Positions 1 through 7,125 of a stretch of 64,000 nucleotides of DNA are shown here, in pieces; within the stretch, counting starts at the first letter, position 1, and every line of letters begins with the position of its first letter. Source of the stretch: Psychrobacillus sp044762855 (GTDB taxonomy: Bacteria; Bacillota; Bacilli; Bacillales_A; Planococcaceae). The position numbers and the translations under genes were made by a program. The notes under the pieces are model-generated. The model saw only the letters and a list, made by a program, of their open reading frames with translations. It made no database searches and was not told the DNA's origin. The stretch is from positions 1-64,000 of the forward strand of contig NZ_JBIWFB010000012.1 in the NCBI RefSeq assembly GCF_044762855.1, written 5' to 3'.

Positions 1-94
1 CACCACGGACACCCTTGCTCTTGGCTAACCCCTACTTCTGTCTTCGGGGTTCGGGACTTGCACCCTATAGTTCATGTGCATGCCGGGCGCACAT
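1..94. other. Edge-truncated structured intergenic element, possibly the 3' end of a non-coding RNA
   Basis: No reading frame of note, but two hairpins are visible: AACCCC (27-32) pairs with GGGGTT (46-51), and ATGTGC (74-79) pairs with GCACAT (89-94) around the loop ATGCCGGGC. A third hairpin (98-125) follows at once. Tightly packed hairpins followed by a terminator-like stem suggest the 3' end of a structured RNA read on the plus strand. I have only a vague memory of similar stretches in other Firmicutes and cannot name a family. The left edge of the window cuts it. Confidence 0.3.
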
Positions 95-97
95 CAT

Positions 98-125
98 AAA
101 AACGCCTGATTTTCATCAAGCGTTT
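98..125 (-). terminator. Intrinsic terminator, probably bidirectional
   Basis: AAACGC (100-105) plus TGAT (107-110) pair with ATCA (115-118) plus GCGTTT (120-125), with a TTTC loop. The U-run is better on the minus strand, so it should end the spore-surface gene stopping at 173. The plus-strand element before it may use it too. Confidence 0.6.
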
Positions 126-172
126 CAATTCATATAAACCAATCTACTCGTGGTACTTTTTGAATGATATTA

Positions 173-913
173 TCATAGCCCTAAAGCATCAACTCTCACT
201 TGTCTTTCTTGTAATACCTTCAGTGTAAGATCCACTACGATTTTCTCACGTAGCGTGCTAAATGATTCACCTACATCTGTTGGACACGGTGAAAAATCAA
301 GCTCAAAGAAATCTGCACTTACTAACTCGCAATATGGTTGCTCATTATAATAAACATTATTTTCAAAGAAGTATTTATCCAAACGTGGAATATCACTGTT
401 TTTCGGATCAATGAATCGGGATCTGCTTTCGGAAGAACCGCCTATTGTAGGGTAAACGAAAAAGTCTCCAGCCTTTAATTCTGCAAAACCAGAAAATGGA
501 ACAGTAGCAATTCGATCGCGAATAAATCCATTACAATTCGTAGTAGCATACTCAATATCTTTGCGAATAAATCCTTCCACAAACAATTTTGCTCTTGTTA
601 CAGTACGAACTGCACCATGGCATTCTTCTTTTCCGAAACGTACGGGAACAAGTTTACATTGTGTGATAAAAACATCTTTAAACACTCTTTTAATTTCACT
701 TGCAGGTGGATTAAGTGGAATATTCGCTTCTACTACGATTTGAAGGGTAGTTTCTGCTAAGACAACAGGAACTTTAAGGATCGGACTAATATTCGATGGA
801 ACTAAACAAGGTCTTGCTACTTCATCATGTAGAGGTGTTAAAGTCACCGCATCCACCGGACATGGACGATTAATGGAACAATCCCCAGTATTTGTAATAT
901 TTTGTTCACTCAT
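173..913 (-). CDS. Spore-surface-type protein, SPOCS/DUF3794-like, paralogue A
   Basis: 246 aa, no signal peptide or membrane segment. The N-terminal module (about residues 46-125) runs from VPVVLAETT to RAKLFVEGFIRKDIEYAT, resembling SPOCS/DUF3794-type spore-coat domains. A second module (about 136-207) contains VPFSGFAEL and QPYCELV, and the tail has EKIVVDLTLKVLQ. A structural role at the spore surface is inferred from the domain resemblance. The start is the ATG at 913 with AGGAGGT seven bases upstream; an upstream in-frame GTG overlaps that SD and is rejected. The next gene is a close paralogue of the same length, so this is a tandem duplication. Family assignment is moderate. Confidence 0.6.
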   Translation of the reverse strand: MSEQNITNTGDCSINRPCPVDAVTLTPLHDEVARPCLVPSNISPILKVPVVLAETTLQIVVEANIPLNPPASEIKRVFKDVFITQCKLVPVRFGKEECHGAVRTVTRAKLFVEGFIRKDIEYATTNCNGFIRDRIATVPFSGFAELKAGDFFVYPTIGGSSESRSRFIDPKNSDIPRLDKYFFENNVYYNEQPYCELVSADFFELDFSPCPTDVGESFSTLREKIVVDLTLKVLQERQVRVDALGL

Positions 914-981
914 CAATATCACCTCCTTTCAAATCTTCTGCTTTTTTTATTCATCAACTTGAATATACTCAGCCTTCAACT

Positions 982-992
982 TATAGTATGTT
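982..992 (-). promoter_or_regulatory. Possible sporulation-type -10 (CATACTATA)
   Basis: AACATACTATA lies about 70 bases upstream of paralogue A and fits the CATA-NNN-TA form of SigE/SigK -10 boxes. The paralogue carries a near-identical AACATACTTTA at its 5' end. No convincing -35 was found, so the call rests on the shared motif. Confidence 0.3.
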
Positions 993-1051
993 GTTCAACT
1001 CTTTATCTCTAAACGATTGTAATAGGTATTGTTTTTTTATTTGATGAGCTA

Positions 1052-1792
1052 TTATAGCCCTAAAGCTGTAACTCTCACTTGTCTTACTTGTAATACTTTC
1101 AGTGTGAGATCAACTACAATTTTTTCACGTAGTGTATCAAACGATTCACCTACACCGGCTGGACATGGTGAAAAATCAAGTTCATAGAAATTGGCACTTA
1201 CTAGCTCGCCATATGGTTGTTCATTATAAAAAACATTATTTTCAAAAAAGTATTTATCTAGGCGAGGATTATCATGGTTTTTTGGATTATTAAAACGGGA
1301 TCTACTTTCTGATGAATCACCTAAAATAGGTAGAAGGAAAAAGTCGTCGCTTGTTAAATCTGTAAAACCAGAAAATGGAACTGTGGCAATACGATCCCGA
1401 ATGACGTCGTCACAATTCACCGTAGCATACTCGATATCTTTACGAATATATCCTTCTATAAACAATTTTGCTTTTGTTACTGAACGTACAGCATCATTGC
1501 ATATTTCTTCCCCAAAACGCACAGGAACAAGTTTACATTGCGTTAGAAAAACATCCTTGAATACCCTTTTAATTTCACTAGCTGGTGGGTTTAGCGGAAT
1601 GTTAGCTTCCACTACGATTTGAATTGTTGTTTCTGCTAATACAGCAGGAACCTTAAGGATTGGTCTAGCAGGCGGTGGAATTATACATGGTGTTGCCCGT
1701 TCATCCTTTAAGGGGGTTAATGACTTTGCCTCAACTGGACACGGAATAACATCAGGGAAGTATTGACTGCTTATTTCATTTTGTTCGCTCAA
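1052..1792 (-). CDS. Spore-surface-type protein, SPOCS/DUF3794-like, paralogue B
   Basis: Twin of the preceding gene on the same strand, with most residues shared through the VPAVLAETT...IEYAT module and the PFSGF...QPYGELV module. I choose the TTG at 1792: GGAGG (1803-1807) lies ten bases upstream, and the product is then 246 aa beginning with the SEQN residues of its paralogue, the same length. The ATG at 1813 would add seven residues but has only a poor SD. Differences cluster in the second module, for example QPYGELV against QPYCELV, losing a cysteine. Probable coat or outer-layer component; function inferred from the family only. Confidence 0.6.
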   Translation of the reverse strand: MSEQNEISSQYFPDVIPCPVEAKSLTPLKDERATPCIIPPPARPILKVPAVLAETTIQIVVEANIPLNPPASEIKRVFKDVFLTQCKLVPVRFGEEICNDAVRSVTKAKLFIEGYIRKDIEYATVNCDDVIRDRIATVPFSGFTDLTSDDFFLLPILGDSSESRSRFNNPKNHDNPRLDKYFFENNVFYNEQPYGELVSANFYELDFSPCPAGVGESFDTLREKIVVDLTLKVLQVRQVRVTALGL

Positions 1793-1827
1793 AGTGCTAT
1801 TTCCTCCATTCATTCTTCTTTACGTTC

Positions 1828-1838
1828 TAAAGTATGTT
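1828..1838 (-). promoter_or_regulatory. Possible sporulation-type -10 (CATACTTTA)
   Basis: AACATACTTTA upstream of paralogue B matches the element upstream of paralogue A in sequence, though it sits closer to its start. It suggests mother-cell sigma control. No clear -35 seen. Confidence 0.3.
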
Positions 1839-2030
1839 ATAGGTAAGACTAGCATATAAGCAATAAACACAGAGGAATGGCAAAATATAAAGTTCTGCTT
1901 GTTATTTTATACAAAAAAATAATATAATTTGTTTTTCATTCATACCATTAGACCGTGATTAAATTTGGATACTTGGACAAAAAATGGCGTTAAAAATTGG
2001 GATTTTTAAAACTTCATTTTTAGGCACAAT

Positions 2031-2067
2031 AAAAGCCGCCTTGTAGTCCATATACAAGGCAGCTTTT
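2031..2067 (-). terminator. Intrinsic terminator in the 1793-2149 gap
   Basis: AAAAGC-c-GCCTTGTA pairs with TACAAGGC-a-GCTTTT. It lies about 80 bases beyond the stop of the large repeat protein and should terminate it. T-runs on both sides make it potentially bidirectional. Nothing else is visible in this gap apart from the upstream region of paralogue B. Confidence 0.7.
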
Positions 2068-2149
2068 GTTCGTATGAAGAAAACGGAGTTCCTTCCGTTG
2101 CTCTTTTATAAAAATAAGAACAAATTATTTAGAAGTTTTCCTTTAAGAT

Positions 2150-4036
2150 TTATTGCTGATTTATCACTTTTTGTACTTGCAGTAATTGGATTATTAGTTC
2201 TATCACTATGTTTTGATGTAATGGATGAAGATGTTGTTCCTCTTTTGCAATAGCGAGATATTCGATACTTTGATGTATGTTCCCTTCAATAAAGAGTGTC
2301 CCTGTTAATGCAATACGTTCTCTACTAGCAGTTTTAGGAGAAAATTTAGTTGGAACAAATTTGCAATTAGTTAACTCTACTACTTTAGAAATCTCCTTTA
2401 CTTGATAAACTTTCTCTTCAAATAAAACTACTTCGTCTAAACAGAATTCCATATTATATTCCCCAATTACAACAGGAACTCTCGTATATACATACTTATG
2501 ATGGGGGTATGCATTATTTGGTTCTCCTTCTTTTATAGAAAGTGAATCATGAATTGGTACTGCAACAGCTCTATTGAAACCCTTTTGCTTATTTTTGTTC
2601 TCTCGTCCCTCCCTTTTTTCATTGTTAGAGAAAATGAGGTCATGCGATTTAAAACCAATTAGGTGACAATATGGTTGGTCTTGATAGTAAGTAGTTGTAT
2701 CAAATAGTTTTGTGGCTAATTGGGGGGTCTTTTTATTATCAGATGGATCAATAAATTTAAATGTATTTTGCATCGTACTTCCGAATAGTGGAAAGTGGTG
2801 AAAGTTTTCAATTTCAGCAAAAGTAGAGAATGGGATTTTTAAATTTTTTAAACGTGTCTCAGTCTGTCCACTTATCTTATTTGAGTGATTTGTTTTATCG
2901 TTTTCCGCGTTATTTTGATTTCCAATAGTTGAATGATCTACTCTATTTTCGTTTTCTAGCTTATGCTCCGATTGAGACGCTTTTTCTTGCTCTTTGATGG
3001 CTTCGATTGGTGGATAACGGAAATTATGAATTTTCGCGAAAAGAGAAAAAGGGATTTTGATTGAATTTTTGTGTACTTTTAGAAGTTTATCTGTTTTGTT
3101 CTCTTGTTCTAAAATACCTTTCATTTCAAGGTTATATTCGGGCTGAAATACTACTTCCTGCCTTAGTGGAACATTGATTGGAGGATAACGCAATTTATGA
3201 ATTTTTGAGAAAAGAGAGATTGGAATTTTGATCGTCTTTTTGTATGCTTTTTTATTTTTATCAAGTTCAACCTCTAGTGGGCCGGAATCTAATATATCTT
3301 CCCTTTCGAGATTATGTTCAGATTGATGTACTTCCTCCAGATTTATTGAGGCATCGATTGGTGGATATCGGAAATTATGGATTTTCGTAAAAAGAGAGAA
3401 TGGGATGCTGATTGTCTTTTTCTGTACTTTTAGATGTTGAACAAGTTCGTTATTAGGATTGACTTCAATTGTTTCTGGCTCTAATACATCTTCCCTTTCT
3501 AGGTTATGCTCAGACTGTGATACTTCCTCTAGCCCTAGTAGAGCTCCGATTGGAGGATAACGGAAATTATGGATTTTCGCAAAAAGAGAAAAAGGGATTT
3601 TGATTGTCTTTTTCTGTACTTTTTGATGTTGAACAGATTCATTCATATATTCTTTTTTTATGTTAACATCATCATTTTCAAATATACGACGATGTTGTCG
3701 TTTATTATGGTGGTCAAGATTTATCTTACTTTTAGAAGCAACAAGTAAGTCTTCCGTATCTTCAGTGACACCTGGAGCTACCACTGTTGTGGATTCAAAA
3801 ATACTATCATGGTTCTCTTCTTTATCTGCTGCATTTAAGTGAGAAGAAACAGAATTAGCAGAAAAAGTAAATACATTTTTTTGTGAATCATTTCTCTTTT
3901 GTATAGCATCAAAGTTAAACCAAGGACATGTCAACTTTCCATCCTTGTTAATATAATGAAAATTATGAGCAGTAGTTGACATACTTACTTTTTCGGGATT
4001 AAATTTTATTTTTGGTATAAATTGATCGTCCAACAT
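2150..4036 (-). CDS. Large spore-surface-type protein with amplified PFSLFAKI repeats and a C-terminal SPOCS-like module
   Basis: 628 aa, charged and hydrophilic, no signal peptide. Residues 1-140 are low complexity. Four near-identical segments with the core IPFSLFAKIHNFRYPPI start near residues 142, 206, 267 and 323, separated by acidic linkers such as SQSEHNLERED. A fifth diverged copy near 398 (IPFSTFAEIENF) continues into a QPYCHLI region. The C-terminus (about 517-628) carries VPVVIGEYN...LFIEGNIHQSIEYLAI and NIVIELIIQLLQ, matching the modules of the two upstream paralogues but in swapped order. ATG start with AAGGTGGGG upstream at slightly long spacing. Probably a spore coat or exosporium structural protein; function unproven. 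Confidence 0.55.
   Translation of the reverse strand: MLDDQFIPKIKFNPEKVSMSTTAHNFHYINKDGKLTCPWFNFDAIQKRNDSQKNVFTFSANSVSSHLNAADKEENHDSIFESTTVVAPGVTEDTEDLLVASKSKINLDHHNKRQHRRIFENDDVNIKKEYMNESVQHQKVQKKTIKIPFSLFAKIHNFRYPPIGALLGLEEVSQSEHNLEREDVLEPETIEVNPNNELVQHLKVQKKTISIPFSLFTKIHNFRYPPIDASINLEEVHQSEHNLEREDILDSGPLEVELDKNKKAYKKTIKIPISLFSKIHKLRYPPINVPLRQEVVFQPEYNLEMKGILEQENKTDKLLKVHKNSIKIPFSLFAKIHNFRYPPIEAIKEQEKASQSEHKLENENRVDHSTIGNQNNAENDKTNHSNKISGQTETRLKNLKIPFSTFAEIENFHHFPLFGSTMQNTFKFIDPSDNKKTPQLATKLFDTTTYYQDQPYCHLIGFKSHDLIFSNNEKREGRENKNKQKGFNRAVAVPIHDSLSIKEGEPNNAYPHHKYVYTRVPVVIGEYNMEFCLDEVVLFEEKVYQVKEISKVVELTNCKFVPTKFSPKTASRERIALTGTLFIEGNIHQSIEYLAIAKEEQHLHPLHQNIVIELIIQLLQVQKVINQQ
2783..3613 (-). 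repeat. Five in-frame coding repeats of the IPFSxFAxI segment
   Basis: The cores begin at residues 142, 206, 267, 323 and 398 of the 628-aa protein, spaced about 56-75 residues. The first four are nearly identical, which implies recent amplification, while the fifth resembles the single copy in the two paralogues. Linkers keep SEHNLE-like acidic motifs. Confidence 0.85.
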
Positions 4037-4359
4037 AGAATTTTTATCCCCACCTTGTTTACATATTAATAATCAAATACTCTTGGCTTTAACACTTTTT
4101 ACATAAATGACTTTCATTATTTTAAGAAGGTCTAGGCCTTTGCATTATTTATTCTATGCAAATTCCCCAAATTAGTTCTTCCCTTAATGAAGCATTACTC
4201 CAATTATTACTACAAAAAAACACTCTATGTATTACCATTCTCATTGGTATTTATAAATACACTGCAAATAATTTCTTTAAAACGATTGTAAATTAATTAG
4301 CCTTCGTATATAGTGTATATAAAGTATATATACACTATTTTTAAAAAAGAGGTTTTTGC
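4037..4359. other. Divergent intergenic region
   Basis: This 323-base gap separates the minus-strand spore protein from the plus-strand GntR operon. Its right end holds the GntR promoter and operator described separately. I see nothing recognisable in 4060-4280. Confidence 0.5.
4286..4337 (+). promoter_or_regulatory. SigA promoter overlapping a GntR-type operator
   Basis: TTGTAA (4286-4291), a 17-base spacer and TATAGT (4309-4314) form a promoter. The -10 overlaps an 11-bp perfect inverted repeat: TAGTGTATATA (4311-4321) and TATATACACTA (4327-4337). A palindrome on the promoter of a YtrA-type regulator suggests autorepression. Confidence 0.7.
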
Positions 4360-4737
4360 ATGCAAATTATTATCTCGAATTATTCGAAAGAACCAATTTA
4401 CGAACAAATTTATACGCAAGTGAAGAAACATATTTTGACCAATGAATTGCAGCCTGGTCAGTCTCTACCCTCTATGCGCCAATTAGCCAAGGATTTAGAT
4501 ATTAGCGTCATTACAACAAAAAGAGCATACGAAGAACTTGAAAAAAACGGTTTTATCTATTCAGTAGTTGGAAAAGGATCCTATGTATCCGAACAAAATA
4601 ATGAAATGATCATGGAGCGAAAAATGAAAGTAATCGAAGAACAGCTAATGGCTGCAATTCAAAATAGTAAGGAAATAGGAGTTGAATTATCGGAGTTAAA
4701 AGAACTGCTTACGTTGTTATATAAGGAGGAAGCATGA
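4360..4737 (+). CDS. GntR family (YtrA subfamily) transcriptional regulator
   Basis: 125 aa. The N-terminus, PIYEQIYTQVKKHILTNELQPGQSLPSMRQLA, is the classic GntR winged helix, with the recognition helix around residues 37-57 and SVVGKGSYV closing the wing. The short C-terminal helical part without an effector domain is typical of YtrA regulators, which dimerise through it and control linked ABC transporters. The ABC ATPase overlaps its stop codon and the permease follows, so this heads a three-gene operon. A palindrome on its own promoter suggests autorepression. The inducer cannot be told; in related systems it is often a cell-wall antibiotic. Confidence 0.88.
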   Translation: MQIIISNYSKEPIYEQIYTQVKKHILTNELQPGQSLPSMRQLAKDLDISVITTKRAYEELEKNGFIYSVVGKGSYVSEQNNEMIMERKMKVIEEQLMAAIQNSKEIGVELSELKELLTLLYKEEA

Positions 4738-5618
4738 TGGAAAATATAATTGAACTGCAAGGTGTAAATAAGTCGTTTAACGGATTTAAACTACAGGACT
4801 TCTCTATTTCGGTAAAAAGAGGTTTTGTTACTGGGTTTATCGGTGGGAATGGAGTAGGAAAATCCACAACAATTAAGCTAATTATGAATTTACTACAACC
4901 TGATAGTGGAACTGTTTCTATTTTCGGTTTGAATTACAAAAATCACGAAAAAGAAATAAAACAACGAATCGGTTTCGTCTTCGATGAAAACATTTTATAT
5001 GAAAACATCACCTTAAAAGAAATGAAACGAATTATTAAACCTGCCTATAAAAACTGGGACGATGCATTATTTAACCAGTATGTAGAAAAGTTTGAACTGC
5101 CATTAAATAAAAATATAAAAAACTTTTCCAAAGGCATGATGATGAAGGCTTCTTTAACGATTGCATTATCTCATCATGCAGAACTAATTATTATGGATGA
5201 ACCAACGTCGGGACTAGATCCCATATTTCGTCGAGAACTTTTAGAGCTTCTCCATGAATTGATGCAAACCGGGGAGAAAACAATCTTTTTTTCCACACAT
5301 ATTACAACAGATTTAGATCGGATAGCTGATTATATTACTTTTATTCATAATGGAGAGCATATATTTACTAAAGAACATTATAAAATCGAAGAAGAATACG
5401 CGATTGTAAAAGGTGAGACGAATCTATTAGATCGTGATACTGAAAAAGAATTTATTGCTATTCGAAAATCCAATCATGGATTTGAAGCATTAACAGGAAA
5501 TAAACAACGTACAAAAAAAGTTTTTAGAGATGCAGTCATTTTAGAAAAGCCTACACTGGAAGATATTATGCTATATACAAAGAAAGGAAAAGATAAATAT
5601 GTGGAATCTCATTCGTAA
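4737..5618 (+). CDS. ABC transporter ATP-binding protein
   Basis: 293 aa. Walker A GGNGVGKST (near residue 37), the signature FSKGMMMKASL, Walker B LIIMDEPTSGLDP and the switch histidine in STHITTDLDR are all present, so it should be an active ATPase. I choose the ATG at 4737 (seven bases from GGAGG, TGATG overlap with the regulator stop) over the ATG at 4734, which is only four bases away. The family is the BcrA/YtrB-like export type. It partners with the membrane protein whose start lies inside its 3' end, and is probably repressed by the upstream GntR protein. Confidence 0.9.
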   Translation: MENIIELQGVNKSFNGFKLQDFSISVKRGFVTGFIGGNGVGKSTTIKLIMNLLQPDSGTVSIFGLNYKNHEKEIKQRIGFVFDENILYENITLKEMKRIIKPAYKNWDDALFNQYVEKFELPLNKNIKNFSKGMMMKASLTIALSHHAELIIMDEPTSGLDPIFRRELLELLHELMQTGEKTIFFSTHITTDLDRIADYITFIHNGEHIFTKEHYKIEEEYAIVKGETNLLDRDTEKEFIAIRKSNHGFEALTGNKQRTKKVFRDAVILEKPTLEDIMLYTKKGKDKYVESHS

Positions 5619-6207
5619 AGATATTGCTTTACAGAAAAAAACATTAATGATTTTGTTACTACCGTTATTCGCTTATTTGTTTTTAGGCAGTTCTACAATT
5701 TGGATAGGGGTTTTGTTTTGTATTGCTCTCATCATGCAAGGTTTTTCAATGGATGAAAAATCCTCTAGCAATCTCTTATTCAATTCTTTACCTTATACGC
5801 GAAAAGAAATTGTCAGTTCTAAATATATAGGTGCATGTGTTTTTATTTTCCTAGTTCTGGCTACTATTTTCATTGGAAATTTGATTATTCATAAAGAAAT
5901 GATCCAATTGGAACAATTATTGTTCACTATGAGTATCGTTATGCTATTTATTTCATTCGCTTTTCCATTTTCCTACCTACTTACAAGTCAATATTTAATG
6001 ATTGCCTTTGCTGTTTTATTTGTCCTTTATTTTATTATTGTCAATATGTTTATACCAAATTTAAATGATCGAATAAGAGAGCTCGTTCATACTGTTTTAT
6101 CTCTAGATAATTCTCTTTTCTATTTAATAGTCGTTGTTTCTGTTTTACTTATCTATATTTTGTCATGGATGCTCTCCATCCGAATTTACAGTAGGAAAGT
6201 ATTTTGA
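5599..6207 (+). CDS. ABC-2 type transporter membrane protein
   Basis: 202 aa with about six hydrophobic segments (for example near residues 15-45, 75-95, 105-125, 130-150 and 175-195). The cytoplasmic stretch SMDEKSSSNLLFNSLPYTRKEIVSSKY is characteristic of the ABC2_membrane_5 type permeases found with YtrA regulators. It overlaps the ATPase gene by 20 bases, indicating translational coupling. It should form the export channel with the ATPase. The substrate is unknown; antibiotic or cell-envelope stress export is the usual guess for such GntR-linked pairs. Confidence 0.8.
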   Translation: MWNLIRKDIALQKKTLMILLLPLFAYLFLGSSTIWIGVLFCIALIMQGFSMDEKSSSNLLFNSLPYTRKEIVSSKYIGACVFIFLVLATIFIGNLIIHKEMIQLEQLLFTMSIVMLFISFAFPFSYLLTSQYLMIAFAVLFVLYFIIVNMFIPNLNDRIRELVHTVLSLDNSLFYLIVVVSVLLIYILSWMLSIRIYSRKVF

Positions 6208-6389
6208 AACGTTTGCTTAACGTGATACCATTTCTAGGAACAAAAGCCCTAAAACGTCTGGCTCTAAACCGATATAGAAAATGGGAACGATGAATGGAAT
6301 GAGACATATAATGGGGAACTGCGCCGTAAATCCTATTAGGTGGCCGCTAGGATTTACGTTGCAATCGTACGCTTTCCGCCGGGTAAGCG

Positions 6390-6431
6390 ATGAGCCATCC
6401 CCGCCGCTTAGGTGTACGTTGGATGGCTCAT
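6390..6431. other. Element hairpin, copy 1 (covarying stem)
   Basis: ATGAGCCATCC (6390-6400) pairs perfectly with GGATGGCTCAT (6421-6431). In the other copy the same stem is ATGAGCCTTCAC with GTGAAGGCTCAT, so both arms changed together. Confidence 0.8.
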
Positions 6432-6548
6432 TTTGCTCAAACAGATGAACAAAAGCTAAGAACGCCACATCGTGTGGCAACGCCTTTGTGACCAACATCC
6501 TGTTGGCCTCGGCTGGAGTCGACGCTTGCAGCGAAAATCAATGGAAAT

Positions 6549-6674
6549 CACTAACTTATCAGCATCCAGAATTAACAATAAATGGTTGAACGAGACAATA
6601 TACACTACGAACACGACAATCTCGCCTTTGAACACGACAATGCGACCGCTGAACACTACAAACTAGTCGAGCAG
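6549..6674 (+). repeat. GACAAT-type 21-bp tandem array, six units
   Basis: Units start at 6549, 6570, 6591, 6612, 6633 and 6654. The consensus is C-N-C/T-GACAAT followed by about nine variable bases and GAA. The period is exactly 21. In one frame it reads as LNTTIxx heptads, in another as (F/Y)EHDN heptads. Confidence 0.85.
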
Positions 6675-6754
6675 ATGCCGGCTATGCGAGTTCGGCGAGC
6701 TTTTAGGCATATTATTTCTATAATAAATCGAAATCATGGTCGTCTCAATCCAAG

Positions 6755-6880
6755 TAAACTTGCTACTGTAAGAAATTAGTTGCTCTCCTGGGCAATTTAG
6801 TTGCTCTCATGCTGATTTTAGTTGCTTTCGTACTAAAATTAGTTGCCTTCAATAGCTTTTTGATTGCCCTTTGCCATCAT
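6755..6880 (+). repeat. TTGCTCTC-type 21-bp tandem array, six units
   Basis: Units start at 6755, 6776, 6797, 6818, 6839 and 6860. The conserved core TTAGTTGCTCTC is followed by nine variable bases. The first and last units are the most degenerate. One frame reads LVALxxx heptads without a stop. Confidence 0.85.
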
Positions 6881-7062
6881 TTGGAACTTCGCTCGATGGT
6901 GTGAAACCCTGCAAGAGCGTTAGTGATGTAGCAACTCGTCTCATCACTCGCTCGGAGGAAATATAGCTGCCCCCTTATTTGAGCTTGCTACCGCGCAGTA
7001 TCCTAAACAGTGATACACTTATATCGTTATGAGAATGTTATCTACATACCCCTAAAGAGCTA

Positions 7063-7097
7063 AAAAATCCATGTGTTTTGAAAACACATGGATTTTT
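7063..7097 (-). terminator. Intrinsic terminator of the carboxypeptidase gene
   Basis: AAAATCCATGTGTTTT pairs with AAAACACATGGATTTTT, about 30 bases past the stop at 7126. T-runs flank both sides, so it could act bidirectionally. Confidence 0.85.
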
Positions 7098-7125
7098 GTC
7101 GTTTATATTAATTTTTGAAAATCGA

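Larger units (their letters stand above)
6334..6980 (+). mobile_element. Interspersed MITE-like element with 21-bp arrays, decayed copy
   Basis: Homologous throughout to the inverted copy at 31297-31991. Shared landmarks in order: ATTAGGTGGCCGC near the left end, a GATGAGCC hairpin (6390-6431), a GACAAT array (6549-6674), a core with GGCATATTATT, a TTGCTCTC array (6755-6880), and CCCTGCAAGAGC near 6914. The right terminal repeat is barely recognisable, so this copy has decayed. No transposase is encoded. It also contains two short hairpins (GCCACA-tcg-TGTGGC, CCAACA-tcc-TGTTGG) absent from the other copy. The rest of the 6208-7125 gap shows nothing but the terminator at 7063. Confidence 0.7.

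Noticed and set aside
6472..6779. Open frames of about 65 codons over copy 1
   Set aside because: Overlapping, without SDs, and produced by the repeat composition.
6549..6880. CRISPR array
   Set aside because: Units are 21 bases with a degenerate core and 9-base variable parts, and no cas genes are present.
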